A DNA stretch of 64,000 bases from Paraburkholderia edwinii (GTDB taxonomy: Bacteria > Pseudomonadota > Gammaproteobacteria > Burkholderiales > Burkholderiaceae), in the NCBI RefSeq assembly GCF_019428685.1, contig NZ_CP080095.1, positions 2,852,001 to 2,916,000 on the forward strand, read 5' to 3'. Shown in pieces: positions 16,992 through 25,237 of this stretch; position 1 is the stretch's first letter; every line of letters starts with the position of its first letter. The notes under the pieces are model-generated. The model saw nothing but the letters and a program-made list of their open reading frames with translations. It had not been told where the DNA came from and searched no databases. The translations under genes and the position numbers were made by a program.

Positions 16992-17570
16992 ATGACCGAA
17001 CCCATCAGATCCACTTCAAAACTGATTCCCATCACCCGCGACACGCACGGTGTCGACATCGACCTCGTCTACGCCACCGCGCGCAATCTGACGGGCAAAC
17101 CGATCTACCAACACGCGCACTGCCTGCTGCTCGAGCCGGCCGAAGCCGCGCTGCGCACCGCGATTGCAATCGCGCGCGACAGCGGCTTCGCGCTACGCAT
17201 CTTCGATGCGTACCGGCCGCCGCAAGCGCAGCAGGTGCTGTGGGACTTCCTGCCGGACCCGACCTATATCGCCGACGTCAAGCGCGGCTCGAACCACAGC
17301 CGCGGCGCTGCAGTCGACCTCACGCTCCTCGATGCGAACGGCGAAGCGCTCGATATGGGCACGGGCTTCGATGCGATGACGGTCGAATCCGAGCACTTTC
17401 ATCCGGGCCTGCCCGAGCATGTGCAGCGCAACCGGCTGATGCTGCTCGGCGTCATGCATGCGGCCGGTTTCACGCATATCAAAAGCGAATGGTGGCATTT
17501 CGAATTGCCGGGCGCGCTCGCGCTGCCGTTGATCGACAACGCCAATAGCGGGCCGCTACGGCTCATGTAA
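16992..17570 (+). CDS. ddpX: D-alanyl-D-alanine dipeptidase (VanX/DdpX family)
   Basis: A 192-residue zinc dipeptidase that splits D-Ala-D-Ala into D-alanine. The family signature SxHxxGxAxD is present as SNHSRGAAVD (His about 102, Asp about 109) and the second zinc/catalytic motif ExWH as EWWHFE (Glu about 166, His about 169). There is no signal peptide, so it acts in the cytoplasm on imported dipeptide. It is the first gene of a same-strand series with peptide-importer genes, as in the E. coli ddpXABCDF operon, which points to recycling of peptidoglycan-derived dipeptides rather than vancomycin resistance; no vanHA homologues are seen. Confidence 0.92.
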   Translation: MTEPIRSTSKLIPITRDTHGVDIDLVYATARNLTGKPIYQHAHCLLLEPAEAALRTAIAIARDSGFALRIFDAYRPPQAQQVLWDFLPDPTYIADVKRGSNHSRGAAVDLTLLDANGEALDMGTGFDAMTVESEHFHPGLPEHVQRNRLMLLGVMHAAGFTHIKSEWWHFELPGALALPLIDNANSGPLRLM

Positions 17571-17583
17571 GGGGAACAGACGA

Positions 17584-19194
17584 ATGAAACAGGGTTTGCG
17601 CAACGTGCTCGCCGTGGCCGCACTGGCGGCCTCGATAGGCTTCTCGCTGACGGCAAGCATGCCCGCGGGCGCCGCGACGCCGAAAGACATGCTTGTCATG
17701 GCGACGATGCTCGACGAGTTCTCCACGCTCGATCCGGGCGAAGTCTACGAGCTCGTGCCCGAGGAATACATCGCGAACACCTACGACCGGCTCGTGCGCG
17801 TGGACCTCAAGGATCCGTCGAAATTCAACGGCGACGTCGCGCAATGGTGGAGCGTGAGCCCCGACGGATTGACGTTCACGTTCAGGATAAAGAGCGGGCT
17901 CAAGTTCCATTCGGGCAATCCGCTCACCGCCGACGACGTCGCGTGGTCGATCCAGCGCACCGTGCTGCTCGACAAAGGCGCGGCCGCGGTGCTGCAAGGC
18001 ATCGGCCTCACCAAAGACAATGTGCTGCAACGCGTGAAGAAAATCGACGACACGACGGTGAGCGTCAGCACCGACCAGAAATACGCACCGACCTTCGTGC
18101 TCAACGTGCTCGGCGCGTGGCCCGCTTCGGTGGTCGACAAACAGTTGCTGCTCACGCACCAGAAGAACAACGACTTCGGCAACGAATGGCTGCGCACGAA
18201 CGAGGCCGGCTCAGGCGCGTACAAGCTCGTCAAGTGGACCGCGAACGAGAGCCTGATCTTGCAGCGCTTCGACGGCTACCGCGTGCCGCTTGCGATGAAG
18301 CGCATCGTGCTGCGTCATGTGCCCGAAGCGGCCACACAACGTCTGCTGCTCGAAAACGGCGACGCCGACATTGCACGCAACCTGAGCCCCGACGACCTCG
18401 CCGCGCTGGAAAAATCCGGCAAGGCGCATGTCACGGCCGTGCCGCAGGCGACGCTGCTGTATCTGGGCCTGAATGTGAAGAACCCGAATCTCGCGAAGCC
18501 CGACGTGCAGGAAGCGATGAAGTGGCTGATCGACTACAACGGCATTCAGACCAATATCGCAAAGTCCACGTTCAAGGTGCACCAGACGTTTCTGCCCGAA
18601 GGCTTTCTCGGCGCGCTGAACGACAACCCGTATCACCAGGACGTCGCGAAAGCGAAGGCGCTGCTCGCGAAAGCGGGCTTGCCGAATGGCTTCAAGGTGA
18701 CGATGGACGTGCGCAGCAGTTACCCATATAACGAAATCGCGCAGGCGGTGCAGGCGAATCTCGCACAAGGCGGCATCAAGGTCGAGATCATTCCCGGCGA
18801 CAACAAGCAGACGCTCGCGAAATACCGCGCACGTGCGCACGACATCTATATCGGCGAATGGTCGGCCGACTATATCGATCCGCACAGCAATGCGCAGGGC
18901 TTCGCATGGAACCCCGACAACTCGGACAAGTCATCCTACAAGATGCTCGCATGGCGCAATTCGTGGAACATTCCCGATCTGACGAAGGAAACGAACGAAG
19001 CGCTCGCCGAATCGTCAACTACGAAACGCGCGCAGCTCTACCAGACGATGCAGAAGCAGATGCTCGCGAACTCGCCGTTCGTGATCATGTTCCAGCAGGT
19101 GTCGCAGGTTGCGATGCGGCCCGGTGTGAGCGGCATCGAAGTGGGTCCGATCAACGATCTTGTATCGTATCTGCACCTGAAGAAGCAGCCGTAA
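17584..19194 (+). CDS. ddpA: Dipeptide ABC transporter substrate-binding protein
   Basis: A 536-residue periplasmic binding protein of the SBP_bac_5 (peptide/opine/nickel) family. The signal peptide MKQGLRNVLAVAALAASIGF ends near PAGAATPKD. Family hallmarks include FTFRIKSGLKFHSGNPLTADDVAWSIQRT and LARNLSPDDLA-like segments in the middle lobe. It lies 13 bp after ddpX with GGGGAA as Shine-Dalgarno. The assignment to D,D-dipeptides rests on the operon. Confidence 0.87.
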   Translation: MKQGLRNVLAVAALAASIGFSLTASMPAGAATPKDMLVMATMLDEFSTLDPGEVYELVPEEYIANTYDRLVRVDLKDPSKFNGDVAQWWSVSPDGLTFTFRIKSGLKFHSGNPLTADDVAWSIQRTVLLDKGAAAVLQGIGLTKDNVLQRVKKIDDTTVSVSTDQKYAPTFVLNVLGAWPASVVDKQLLLTHQKNNDFGNEWLRTNEAGSGAYKLVKWTANESLILQRFDGYRVPLAMKRIVLRHVPEAATQRLLLENGDADIARNLSPDDLAALEKSGKAHVTAVPQATLLYLGLNVKNPNLAKPDVQEAMKWLIDYNGIQTNIAKSTFKVHQTFLPEGFLGALNDNPYHQDVAKAKALLAKAGLPNGFKVTMDVRSSYPYNEIAQAVQANLAQGGIKVEIIPGDNKQTLAKYRARAHDIYIGEWSADYIDPHSNAQGFAWNPDNSDKSSYKMLAWRNSWNIPDLTKETNEALAESSTTKRAQLYQTMQKQMLANSPFVIMFQQVSQVAMRPGVSGIEVGPINDLVSYLHLKKQP

Positions 19195-19237
19195 GCGAAA
19201 CTGCGTGAAACTGCGGCGCCCGAGCAAGGAAGCCATC

Positions 19238-20308
19238 ATGTCGACTCCCGTCACGCCGTTCGACCGCCTGCGCGCTCTGCCCGCTCATCACGCGGGCGTG
19301 CGCTGGACGCTGCGCGCGCTGCGCTGGGTGCTGACGCTCGCCATTACGTTCGTCGGGCTGCTCGCGGTGACCTTCGTGATCGGCCGCAAGGTGCCGATCG
19401 ATCCGGTGCTCGCGGTGGTCGGCGACCGCGCCTCCGCCACGGCCTACGCGGCCGCGCGCGCCCAGCTCGGCCTCGACCAGCCGCTCGCCGTCCAGTTCTG
19501 GGTCTACGCGCGCGACGTGCTGCACGGCAATCTCGGCGTCTCGCTGCTTACCGCCAACCCGGTGCTCGACGACATCAAGCGTGTATTTCCGGCCACGCTC
19601 GAGCTCGCGACGCTGTCGACCGTCATCGGCGTGCTGATCGGCATACCGCTCGGCGTGATCGCCGCGGTCCGGCATAACCGCTGGATCGATCACGTCGCGC
19701 GCTTTGTCGGCCTGATCGGCAGCTCCGTGCCCGTGTTCTGGCTCGGGCTGATGGGCCTGCTGCTGTTTTACGCGAGACTGCATTGGGTGGGCGGCCCCGG
19801 CCGTATCGATCCGGTCTACGACGGCATGGTCGATACGCACACCGGCAGTCTGCTTATCGACGCGCTGATTGCCGGCGAATGGGAGGTGTTCTTCAACGCG
19901 CTATCGCATATCGCGCTGCCGGCCGCGATCCTCGGCTATTACTCGGTCGCCTATCTGAGCCGGATGACACGCTCGTTCATGCTCGACCAGCTAAGCCAGG
20001 AATACATCACCACGGCGCGCGCGAAAGGATTGCCGGAGCGGCGCGTGATCTGGCGGCACGCCTTCGGCAACATCATGGTGCCGCTTTTGACTGTGATCGC
20101 GCTGTCGTACAGCTTTCTGCTCGAAGGCTCGGTGCTGACCGAAATTGTGTTCGCATGGCCCGGCATCGGTTCGTATCTGACCGGCGCGCTCCTGAACGCC
20201 GATATGAACGCGGTGCTCGGCAGCACGCTCGTGATCGGCGCGACGTTTATCGCGCTCAATTTGCTGACCGACGCGCTGTATCGCGTGTTCGACCCACGTG
20301 CCCGTTGA
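19238..20308 (+). CDS. ddpB: Dipeptide ABC transporter permease (DdpB/DppB-like)
   Basis: A 356-residue inner-membrane permease. The first helix (WVLTLAITFVGLLAVTFVIGRKVPIDP) and the BPD_transp_1 core with the EAA loop (YITTARAKGLPERRVIWRHAFGNIMVPLLT) are clear; about six helices. An ATG at 19238 preceded by AAGGA is chosen over an upstream in-frame start. It heterodimerises with the next gene's product. Confidence 0.88.
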   Translation: MSTPVTPFDRLRALPAHHAGVRWTLRALRWVLTLAITFVGLLAVTFVIGRKVPIDPVLAVVGDRASATAYAAARAQLGLDQPLAVQFWVYARDVLHGNLGVSLLTANPVLDDIKRVFPATLELATLSTVIGVLIGIPLGVIAAVRHNRWIDHVARFVGLIGSSVPVFWLGLMGLLLFYARLHWVGGPGRIDPVYDGMVDTHTGSLLIDALIAGEWEVFFNALSHIALPAAILGYYSVAYLSRMTRSFMLDQLSQEYITTARAKGLPERRVIWRHAFGNIMVPLLTVIALSYSFLLEGSVLTEIVFAWPGIGSYLTGALLNADMNAVLGSTLVIGATFIALNLLTDALYRVFDPRAR

Positions 20309-20363
20309 CGATGCTTCGCTGTCTTCCTGCTTTTAGCCTCGCGGTTAGCCTTCTTATGTGCCT

Positions 20364-21368
20364 ATGAGCCGTATTCGCCCTTCGTCCGAATCGACTGCGT
20401 TGCCCGACGAGGGCGCCGCGGCGATGCACGACGCACCCATGAACGACGAGCCGCCGCCGCGACGCGCCTCGGGCTGGCGCGCGTGGCTCCTGAGCGACGC
20501 GCCCGCGTCGCGCCGCCAGGCCGCGCTCGGCCTCGCGTACCGCCGCTGGCGGCGCTTTGCCGGCAATCCGCTGTCGCTGTTCGGTTTCGCGATTCTCGTG
20601 CTGCTGGTCGCAGTGGCCGCATTCGGGCCGCTCATCGCGCCGCACGATCCACTGCGGCAGGTCCTGTCCGACCGGCTGCTGCCGCCGGGTTCGGTGTCGC
20701 ACTGGCTCGGCACCGATCAGCTCGGCCGCGACATCCTGTCCCGGCTCATTGACGGCGCGCGCATCACGCTGTCGATCGCGATACTCGTGGTGATCGTCGT
20801 GGTGCCGATCGGCCTCATGATCGGCACGGTGGCCGGCTTCTGCGGCGGCTGGATCGACAACGTGCTGATGCGCATCACCGATATCGCGCTCGCGTTTCCG
20901 AAGATCGTGCTGGCGCTCGCGTTCGCGGCCGCTGTCGGGCCCGGCGTCATCAACGCGGTTATCGCGATTTCGATTACCGCATGGCCGGCCTATGCGCGGC
21001 TTGCTCGCGCCGAAACGCTACGGCTCGTCGATGCGGACTTTATCCACGTCGCGCGGCTGCAAGGCGCGTCGCGCGCGCGCATTCTGCTGCGCTATATCGT
21101 GCCGCTGTGCTCGTCGTCGGTCATCGTGCGTGCGACGCTCGATATGGCGGGCATCATCCTGACCGTCGCAGGCCTCGGTTTTCTTGGCCTTGGCGCGCAA
21201 CCGCCAAGCCCTGAATGGGGCTACATGGTCGCGTCGGGCCGCAATGTGCTGCTCAACGCCTGGTGGGTCGCGACGATACCGGGCTGCGCGATCCTCGTGG
21301 TGAGCCTTGCGTTCAATCTGCTCGGCGACGGACTGCGCGACGTGTTCGATCCGCGGCATGGAGACTGA
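20364..21368 (+). CDS. ddpC: Dipeptide ABC transporter permease (DdpC/DppC-like)
   Basis: A 334-residue partner permease. The N-terminal 45 residues are hydrophilic and Pro/Arg-rich, followed by FAGNPLSLFGFAILVLLVAVAAFGPLIAPHDPL typical of DppC. The EAA loop is DFIHVARLQGASRARILLRYIVPLCSS. Two later ATGs (20424 and 20439 region) could be the true start because no clear Shine-Dalgarno precedes 20364. It is followed 3 bp later by the first ATPase gene. Confidence 0.86.
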   Translation: MSRIRPSSESTALPDEGAAAMHDAPMNDEPPPRRASGWRAWLLSDAPASRRQAALGLAYRRWRRFAGNPLSLFGFAILVLLVAVAAFGPLIAPHDPLRQVLSDRLLPPGSVSHWLGTDQLGRDILSRLIDGARITLSIAILVVIVVVPIGLMIGTVAGFCGGWIDNVLMRITDIALAFPKIVLALAFAAAVGPGVINAVIAISITAWPAYARLARAETLRLVDADFIHVARLQGASRARILLRYIVPLCSSSVIVRATLDMAGIILTVAGLGFLGLGAQPPSPEWGYMVASGRNVLLNAWWVATIPGCAILVVSLAFNLLGDGLRDVFDPRHGD

Positions 21369-21371
21369 CCG

Positions 21372-22322
21372 ATGACCGATTCTTCTTCGCTGCCGAGCGC
21401 TACGGGCAAGGCTGTGGCCGACACGGCTAAAAGCGCCCTCGCCTCTGTTCCGCTCGCTGAAATCGACGACCTGCGCATCGCGTTTCGCGGCCACGACGGC
21501 ACGTTTGCGGAAGCGGTACGCGGTGTATCGCTCACGCTGAACAAAGGCGAGCGGCTCGGCATTGTCGGCGAATCGGGTTCGGGCAAGTCGCTGACGGGCC
21601 GCGCGTTGCTCGGCTTACTGCCGCCTGCTGCACAGATGCACGCGAACACGCTGCGCTTCGATGGTACGAACCTGCTCGCGCTCAGCGCGCGCAAGCGCCG
21701 TCAGTTGTGCGGCCAACAGATGGGCATGATCCTGCAGGACCCGAAATATTCGCTGAACCCGGTGATGACTGTGGCCGAACAGATGCGCGAAGCGTTCGCG
21801 CTGCACGCGCCTAAAACCGGCCGCCGCGAGATGCGCGAGAAGATCGTCGAGGCGCTCGCGGCCGTCCATATCCGCAATCCGCAGCGTGTCGCCGACGCGT
21901 ATCCGCACGAACTGTCGGGCGGCATGGGGCAGCGCGTGATGATCGCGATGATGGTGTCGACGGGCCCGCGCCTTCTGGTCGCCGACGAACCGACCAGCGC
22001 GCTCGATGTGCTGGTCGCCGCGCAAGTGCTTGCGATTCTCGACGAAACGATTGCGAAGCACGACACCGGGCTGATTCTGATCAGCCACGATCTGCCGCTC
22101 GTGATGTCGTTCTGCGATCGCGTGGTCGTCATGTATGCGGGGCGTGTCGTCGAAACCTGCGCGGCGCGCGATCTGTTGCATGCGCAGCATCCTTATACGC
22201 GCGGCCTGCTGGCCGCGAACCCGCCGCTCGCCAACCCGCCGGACGAATTGCCGGTGCTCGCACGCGACCCGGCATGGCTCACGGACTCGCACGATAACGC
22301 GCACGCGGGAGCCTCCGCATGA
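21372..22322 (+). CDS. ddpD: Dipeptide ABC transporter ATPase (DdpD/DppD-like)
   Basis: A 316-residue nucleotide-binding subunit. Walker A is GESGSGKS, the signature is LSGGMGQR (the variant usual in DppD/OppD), and Walker B is LLVADEP followed by TSALDV. A C-terminal oligopeptide-transporter extension (YTRGLLAANPPL) is present, where relatives bind an iron-sulfur cluster or contact the permease. Its TGA overlaps the next ATG (ATGA), indicating translational coupling. Confidence 0.9.
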   Translation: MTDSSSLPSATGKAVADTAKSALASVPLAEIDDLRIAFRGHDGTFAEAVRGVSLTLNKGERLGIVGESGSGKSLTGRALLGLLPPAAQMHANTLRFDGTNLLALSARKRRQLCGQQMGMILQDPKYSLNPVMTVAEQMREAFALHAPKTGRREMREKIVEALAAVHIRNPQRVADAYPHELSGGMGQRVMIAMMVSTGPRLLVADEPTSALDVLVAAQVLAILDETIAKHDTGLILISHDLPLVMSFCDRVVVMYAGRVVETCAARDLLHAQHPYTRGLLAANPPLANPPDELPVLARDPAWLTDSHDNAHAGASA

Positions 22323-23149
22323 ACGAACCGTTGATCGACGTCGACGCGCTCACGGTACGCTTTCGCACGAAAACCGGGCCATTCGACGCAGTGCGTGACG
22401 CGAGTTTTCAGGTGCGGGCGGGCGAAGCGTTTGGCCTCGTCGGCGAATCGGGTTCGGGCAAGTCGACGGTGCTGCGCGCGTTGACGGGGCTCGTGCCGAT
22501 TGCGGGCGGGCGCGTGACGATCGGTGGGCGCATGGTAGATACGGCAAGCGGCGCGCGTGCAAAGCAACGCGTTAGCGGTTCGCGCGACCGCGCCCCGCAG
22601 CGCGGCGTGCAAATGGTGTTTCAGGACCCGTATGGCTCGCTGCATCCGCGCTTCACCGTCGACCAAACGCTGCGCGAGCCGCTCGCGATCAACGGCCTCG
22701 ATCGCGAACACGAACGCATTGCCGCTGCACTACGCGAAGTCGGACTCGGCCCCGCGTACCGCTTCCGCTACCCGCATCAGCTGTCGGGCGGCCAGCGGCA
22801 GCGCGTGGCCATTGCGCGCGCTCTGATCGTCGAGCCGCGCGTGCTGCTGCTCGACGAACCGACGTCAGCGCTCGACGTATCGGTGCAGGCCGAAATACTG
22901 AACCTGCTGCAGCGCCTCGCGCGCGAGCGCAATCTGACCATGGTTCTCGTGAGCCACAACCTGGCGGTGGTCGGCTTTCTGTGCTCGCGCGTCGCGGTGA
23001 TGCGCAACGGCGAGATCGTCGAAGCGCTCGGTATCGATGCCGTGCGCGAGCAGCGCGTGCAACATGAATACACGCGCAGCCTGTTGCTTGCGACTGCCGG
23101 ATACCGGCGCAATGCGGTCGATTCAATCGGAGTGGATGCGGCGTTGTAG
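22319..23149 (+). CDS. ddpF: Dipeptide ABC transporter ATPase (DdpF/DppF-like)
   Basis: A 276-residue second nucleotide-binding subunit. Walker A is GESGSGKS, the signature LSGGQRQR, and Walker B LLLDEPTSALDVSVQ. It overlaps ddpD by 4 bp and ends the operon; convergent hipA follows 35 bp later. The C-terminal oligopeptide extension is shortened relative to many DppF proteins (ends soon after HEYTRSLLLAT). Confidence 0.9.
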   Translation: MNEPLIDVDALTVRFRTKTGPFDAVRDASFQVRAGEAFGLVGESGSGKSTVLRALTGLVPIAGGRVTIGGRMVDTASGARAKQRVSGSRDRAPQRGVQMVFQDPYGSLHPRFTVDQTLREPLAINGLDREHERIAAALREVGLGPAYRFRYPHQLSGGQRQRVAIARALIVEPRVLLLDEPTSALDVSVQAEILNLLQRLARERNLTMVLVSHNLAVVGFLCSRVAVMRNGEIVEALGIDAVREQRVQHEYTRSLLLATAGYRRNAVDSIGVDAAL

Positions 23150-23184
23150 CGCGCGAAAAACCTGATGCGCGCACGCGGTCGAAA

Positions 23185-24519
23185 TCACTGCGTCGCCATC
23201 AGCCGCTTGTTGAATCGCCTCATTCCATCGAAGACCTTCGTCGCGACATCGGCTGGGAAATCGGCCGGCAATTCGGCCGATACTTCGTCGATTACCGTGT
23301 CGGTGCGACGTGCAACCTGCGCAATCATCTCTTCCACCTGCGCGGCCGGATAGCCGACGCGAGCGCCTTGCGCGATCCAGTGGCGCCGCTCGATCGCTTC
23401 AATGTGATAGTGCTTGTCCTGACTGCGCACCGACATCGCGAGCTTCGCCTTCTGCCGCGCAAGCCGGTTGCGCCCGTTGCCGATAATCGGGTGAGCCGAC
23501 AGCACATCGTAGAGCGGTGTCGACCGGTATTGATTGCGCGGGAAGTGCGCGATGCTGAAGTTCTTCGCGTGGCCGTCGGTTGCGGCAAGAAGCCAGAACA
23601 CAATCTGCGTCACGAAGAAATTGCGCCGGTCCGCAGCCGCGTCTTCCGAACTCGAGAGAATCTCCATGATGCGCTCGACGCCGGGCCCGCCGTCGCTCTC
23701 ATACTTGTGCAGCGCCGGCGTACCGGTGGCCTGGCACATGTCCTCCTGCGGAAGCCGCAGGATCCAGCGGCGGTTACTGGCGAGCCGGCGATCGAAGCGT
23801 GTCACGACCAGCACTTTCTGGTCTTCGAAGCACGCAATGGCGCACTCGGCCACCGGCAGTCCGTACGCCGCGACGATCTTCGAGCAGAGCCATTCGTTTT
23901 CGACCGATGTGCGCATGTCGGCCTGCATGTTGCCGACGAGCCCAAGCGGAAGCTTGAAAATATGCGTGGTGGGCGTGCTGCCTTCCGGCAGCAGCCACTG
24001 GCCGCCATGCCACAGCAGCGCGGTTTTTTCCTGGGCGCCGGCGATGGATAAGCGCAGGTCCCCGACGGGGTCGTGCCGGCCCGGCACACCCGTCGCGGTA
24101 GTGTCGCGCAACAGCTGCGCCACCGCTGCCTCATCGAGCGGCCTGCCGTGGATGGACTGCAGGTCCGTCGGCGTTTCATCCGGCGGCAGCAGCTGGATTG
24201 CGCCGACGCAGTCGCGGCCCAATTCCGCCAGCATCGCGAAAGAGGACGTGTCGCGCGCGCGGTAGCGCAGCGCGATGCGCCGCCGTATCGCTTCGCTGTC
24301 GGGCAGCAGGTTGTCGAAGAACGCTTCGACTTCAGGACCTTGATACGACTGGTTTCCCGGCGTAAACGGCAGCGATAGCGATAACGGGCGGCCTTGCTCG
24401 TCCGCCACCCAGTCGTCGCGGTAGGCGAGCCGCCCCGCGCCGCGGGAGACTTCCCAGTAGCCGACGGGCAGCCCGTTCATCCAGATGTCGAGTCTGTTCG
24501 CACGGGCGCCACGAATCAT
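23185..24519 (-). CDS. hipA: HipA family serine/threonine kinase toxin
   Basis: A 444-residue type II toxin kinase; in E. coli HipA phosphorylates glutamyl-tRNA synthetase. The N-subdomain has DIWMNGLPVGYWEVSRGAGRLAYRDDWV and FFDNLLPDSEAIRRRI; the core has an ejectable P-loop-like VPGRHDPVGDLRLSIAGAQEKTAL, the catalytic DGHAKNFSI and the metal-binding YDVLSAHP. All catalytic residues appear intact. The ATG at 24519 comes 2 bp after the hipB stop; the upstream frame opens only with TTG. Expression is expected to be limited by HipB binding to the array at 25017-25138. Confidence 0.92.
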   Translation of the reverse strand: MIRGARANRLDIWMNGLPVGYWEVSRGAGRLAYRDDWVADEQGRPLSLSLPFTPGNQSYQGPEVEAFFDNLLPDSEAIRRRIALRYRARDTSSFAMLAELGRDCVGAIQLLPPDETPTDLQSIHGRPLDEAAVAQLLRDTTATGVPGRHDPVGDLRLSIAGAQEKTALLWHGGQWLLPEGSTPTTHIFKLPLGLVGNMQADMRTSVENEWLCSKIVAAYGLPVAECAIACFEDQKVLVVTRFDRRLASNRRWILRLPQEDMCQATGTPALHKYESDGGPGVERIMEILSSSEDAAADRRNFFVTQIVFWLLAATDGHAKNFSIAHFPRNQYRSTPLYDVLSAHPIIGNGRNRLARQKAKLAMSVRSQDKHYHIEAIERRHWIAQGARVGYPAAQVEEMIAQVARRTDTVIDEVSAELPADFPADVATKVFDGMRRFNKRLMATQ

Positions 24520-24521
24520 GG

Positions 24522-24989
24522 TTACCAATCCTCTCGCTTACGAATCACACGTTTGGTTGCCTTGGGCGCCAATGCGGCGTCTTTCCTGGCCCTGGCGCCG
24601 CCCGCCGGAAGCGCGGCGCCCTGCTTTCCTTTTGCGGCTGCCTGCCCGGCGGCACGCTTTGGCGCCGCGGCGCCCGCTTTCGACTGGCCGGCCGACTGCG
24701 GCGATCGCGGCAATTGCGGCCGTTTGCCTGCAACCGCGGCGGAAGGCGTGCGGGGCGCAGTGCGCCGCGGGCGCACGGACCAGCTGAGCGACATATCGAC
24801 CTTCAGGATGCGCAACACCCTGAGCACGCGCTCGGTGCTGGCCGAGCCCGGGTTGGCTTCCAGCGCCGCGTATGTCTGCTGGGTTATGCCGAGCAGGCTC
24901 GCCAGGCCGGCCTGCGTGAGGCCGGCAGATTTCCGGAAGGCCTTGAGCATCCGGTGAAGCTCACTGGCTGTACGAACGGGATATTCCAC
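24522..24989 (-). CDS. hipB: HipB-like antitoxin with long basic tail
   Basis: A 155-residue antitoxin. Residues 7-70 form an XRE/Cro-type helix-turn-helix (MLKAFRKSAGLTQAGLASLLGITQQTYAALE). After the conserved strand LKVDMSLSW, about 80 residues are Ala/Lys/Arg/Pro-rich and likely disordered (for example APKRAAGQAAAKGKQG), ending KREDW. E. coli HipB is only 88 residues. The start is a GTG at 24989 with GGAGG 7 bases before it; a nearby ATG is out of frame. The tail may add nonspecific DNA contacts or a degradation signal; that is inference. Confidence 0.88.
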   Translation of the reverse strand: MEYPVRTASELHRMLKAFRKSAGLTQAGLASLLGITQQTYAALEANPGSASTERVLRVLRILKVDMSLSWSVRPRRTAPRTPSAAVAGKRPQLPRSPQSAGQSKAGAAAPKRAAGQAAAKGKQGAALPAGGARARKDAALAPKATKRVIRKREDW

Positions 24990-25016
24990 GGCCCCACCTC
25001 CGCTTTCATCGCCGAA

Positions 25017-25138
25017 TACAGTCTATTGCCTGTAAAACGATACTACAGCCTTTGAGCTGTATGCAATACAAAGAATAGACTGCAAATTCAAAATACAGAT
25101 TATAGACTGTAAATGAAAAATACAGCCTAAAGACTGTA
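25017..25138. promoter_or_regulatory. Array of five HipB-type operators
   Basis: Five 18-bp inverted repeats of the form TACAG-N8-CTGTA occupy the hipBA promoter: 25017-25034, 25044-25061, 25067-25084 (one mismatch in each arm), 25094-25111 and 25121-25138. Start-to-start distances are 27, 23, 27 and 27 bp. The E. coli HipB operator has the same architecture (TATCC-N8-GGATA). The region is also unusually AT-rich for this genome. I infer cooperative autorepression by HipB/HipAB. Confidence 0.85.
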
Positions 25139-25237
25139 ATCCCGAAGCTGCCCATCGCGCTGTGGAGCTTGCCACGCAATCCCTGCGCCGGCCCTCAACC
25201 GACCATCCCCCGGACCTCAACCGTCCTTAAATCGGCT

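Noticed and set aside
16992..17570. VanX-type vancomycin resistance gene
   Set aside because: The neighbours are dipeptide importer genes and no vanH or vanA homologue is present, so a nutritional role is more likely.
24990..25237. TACAG repeats considered as a CRISPR array
   Set aside because: Repeats are short dyads with 5-9 bp gaps, not long repeats with unique spacers; they fit operators.
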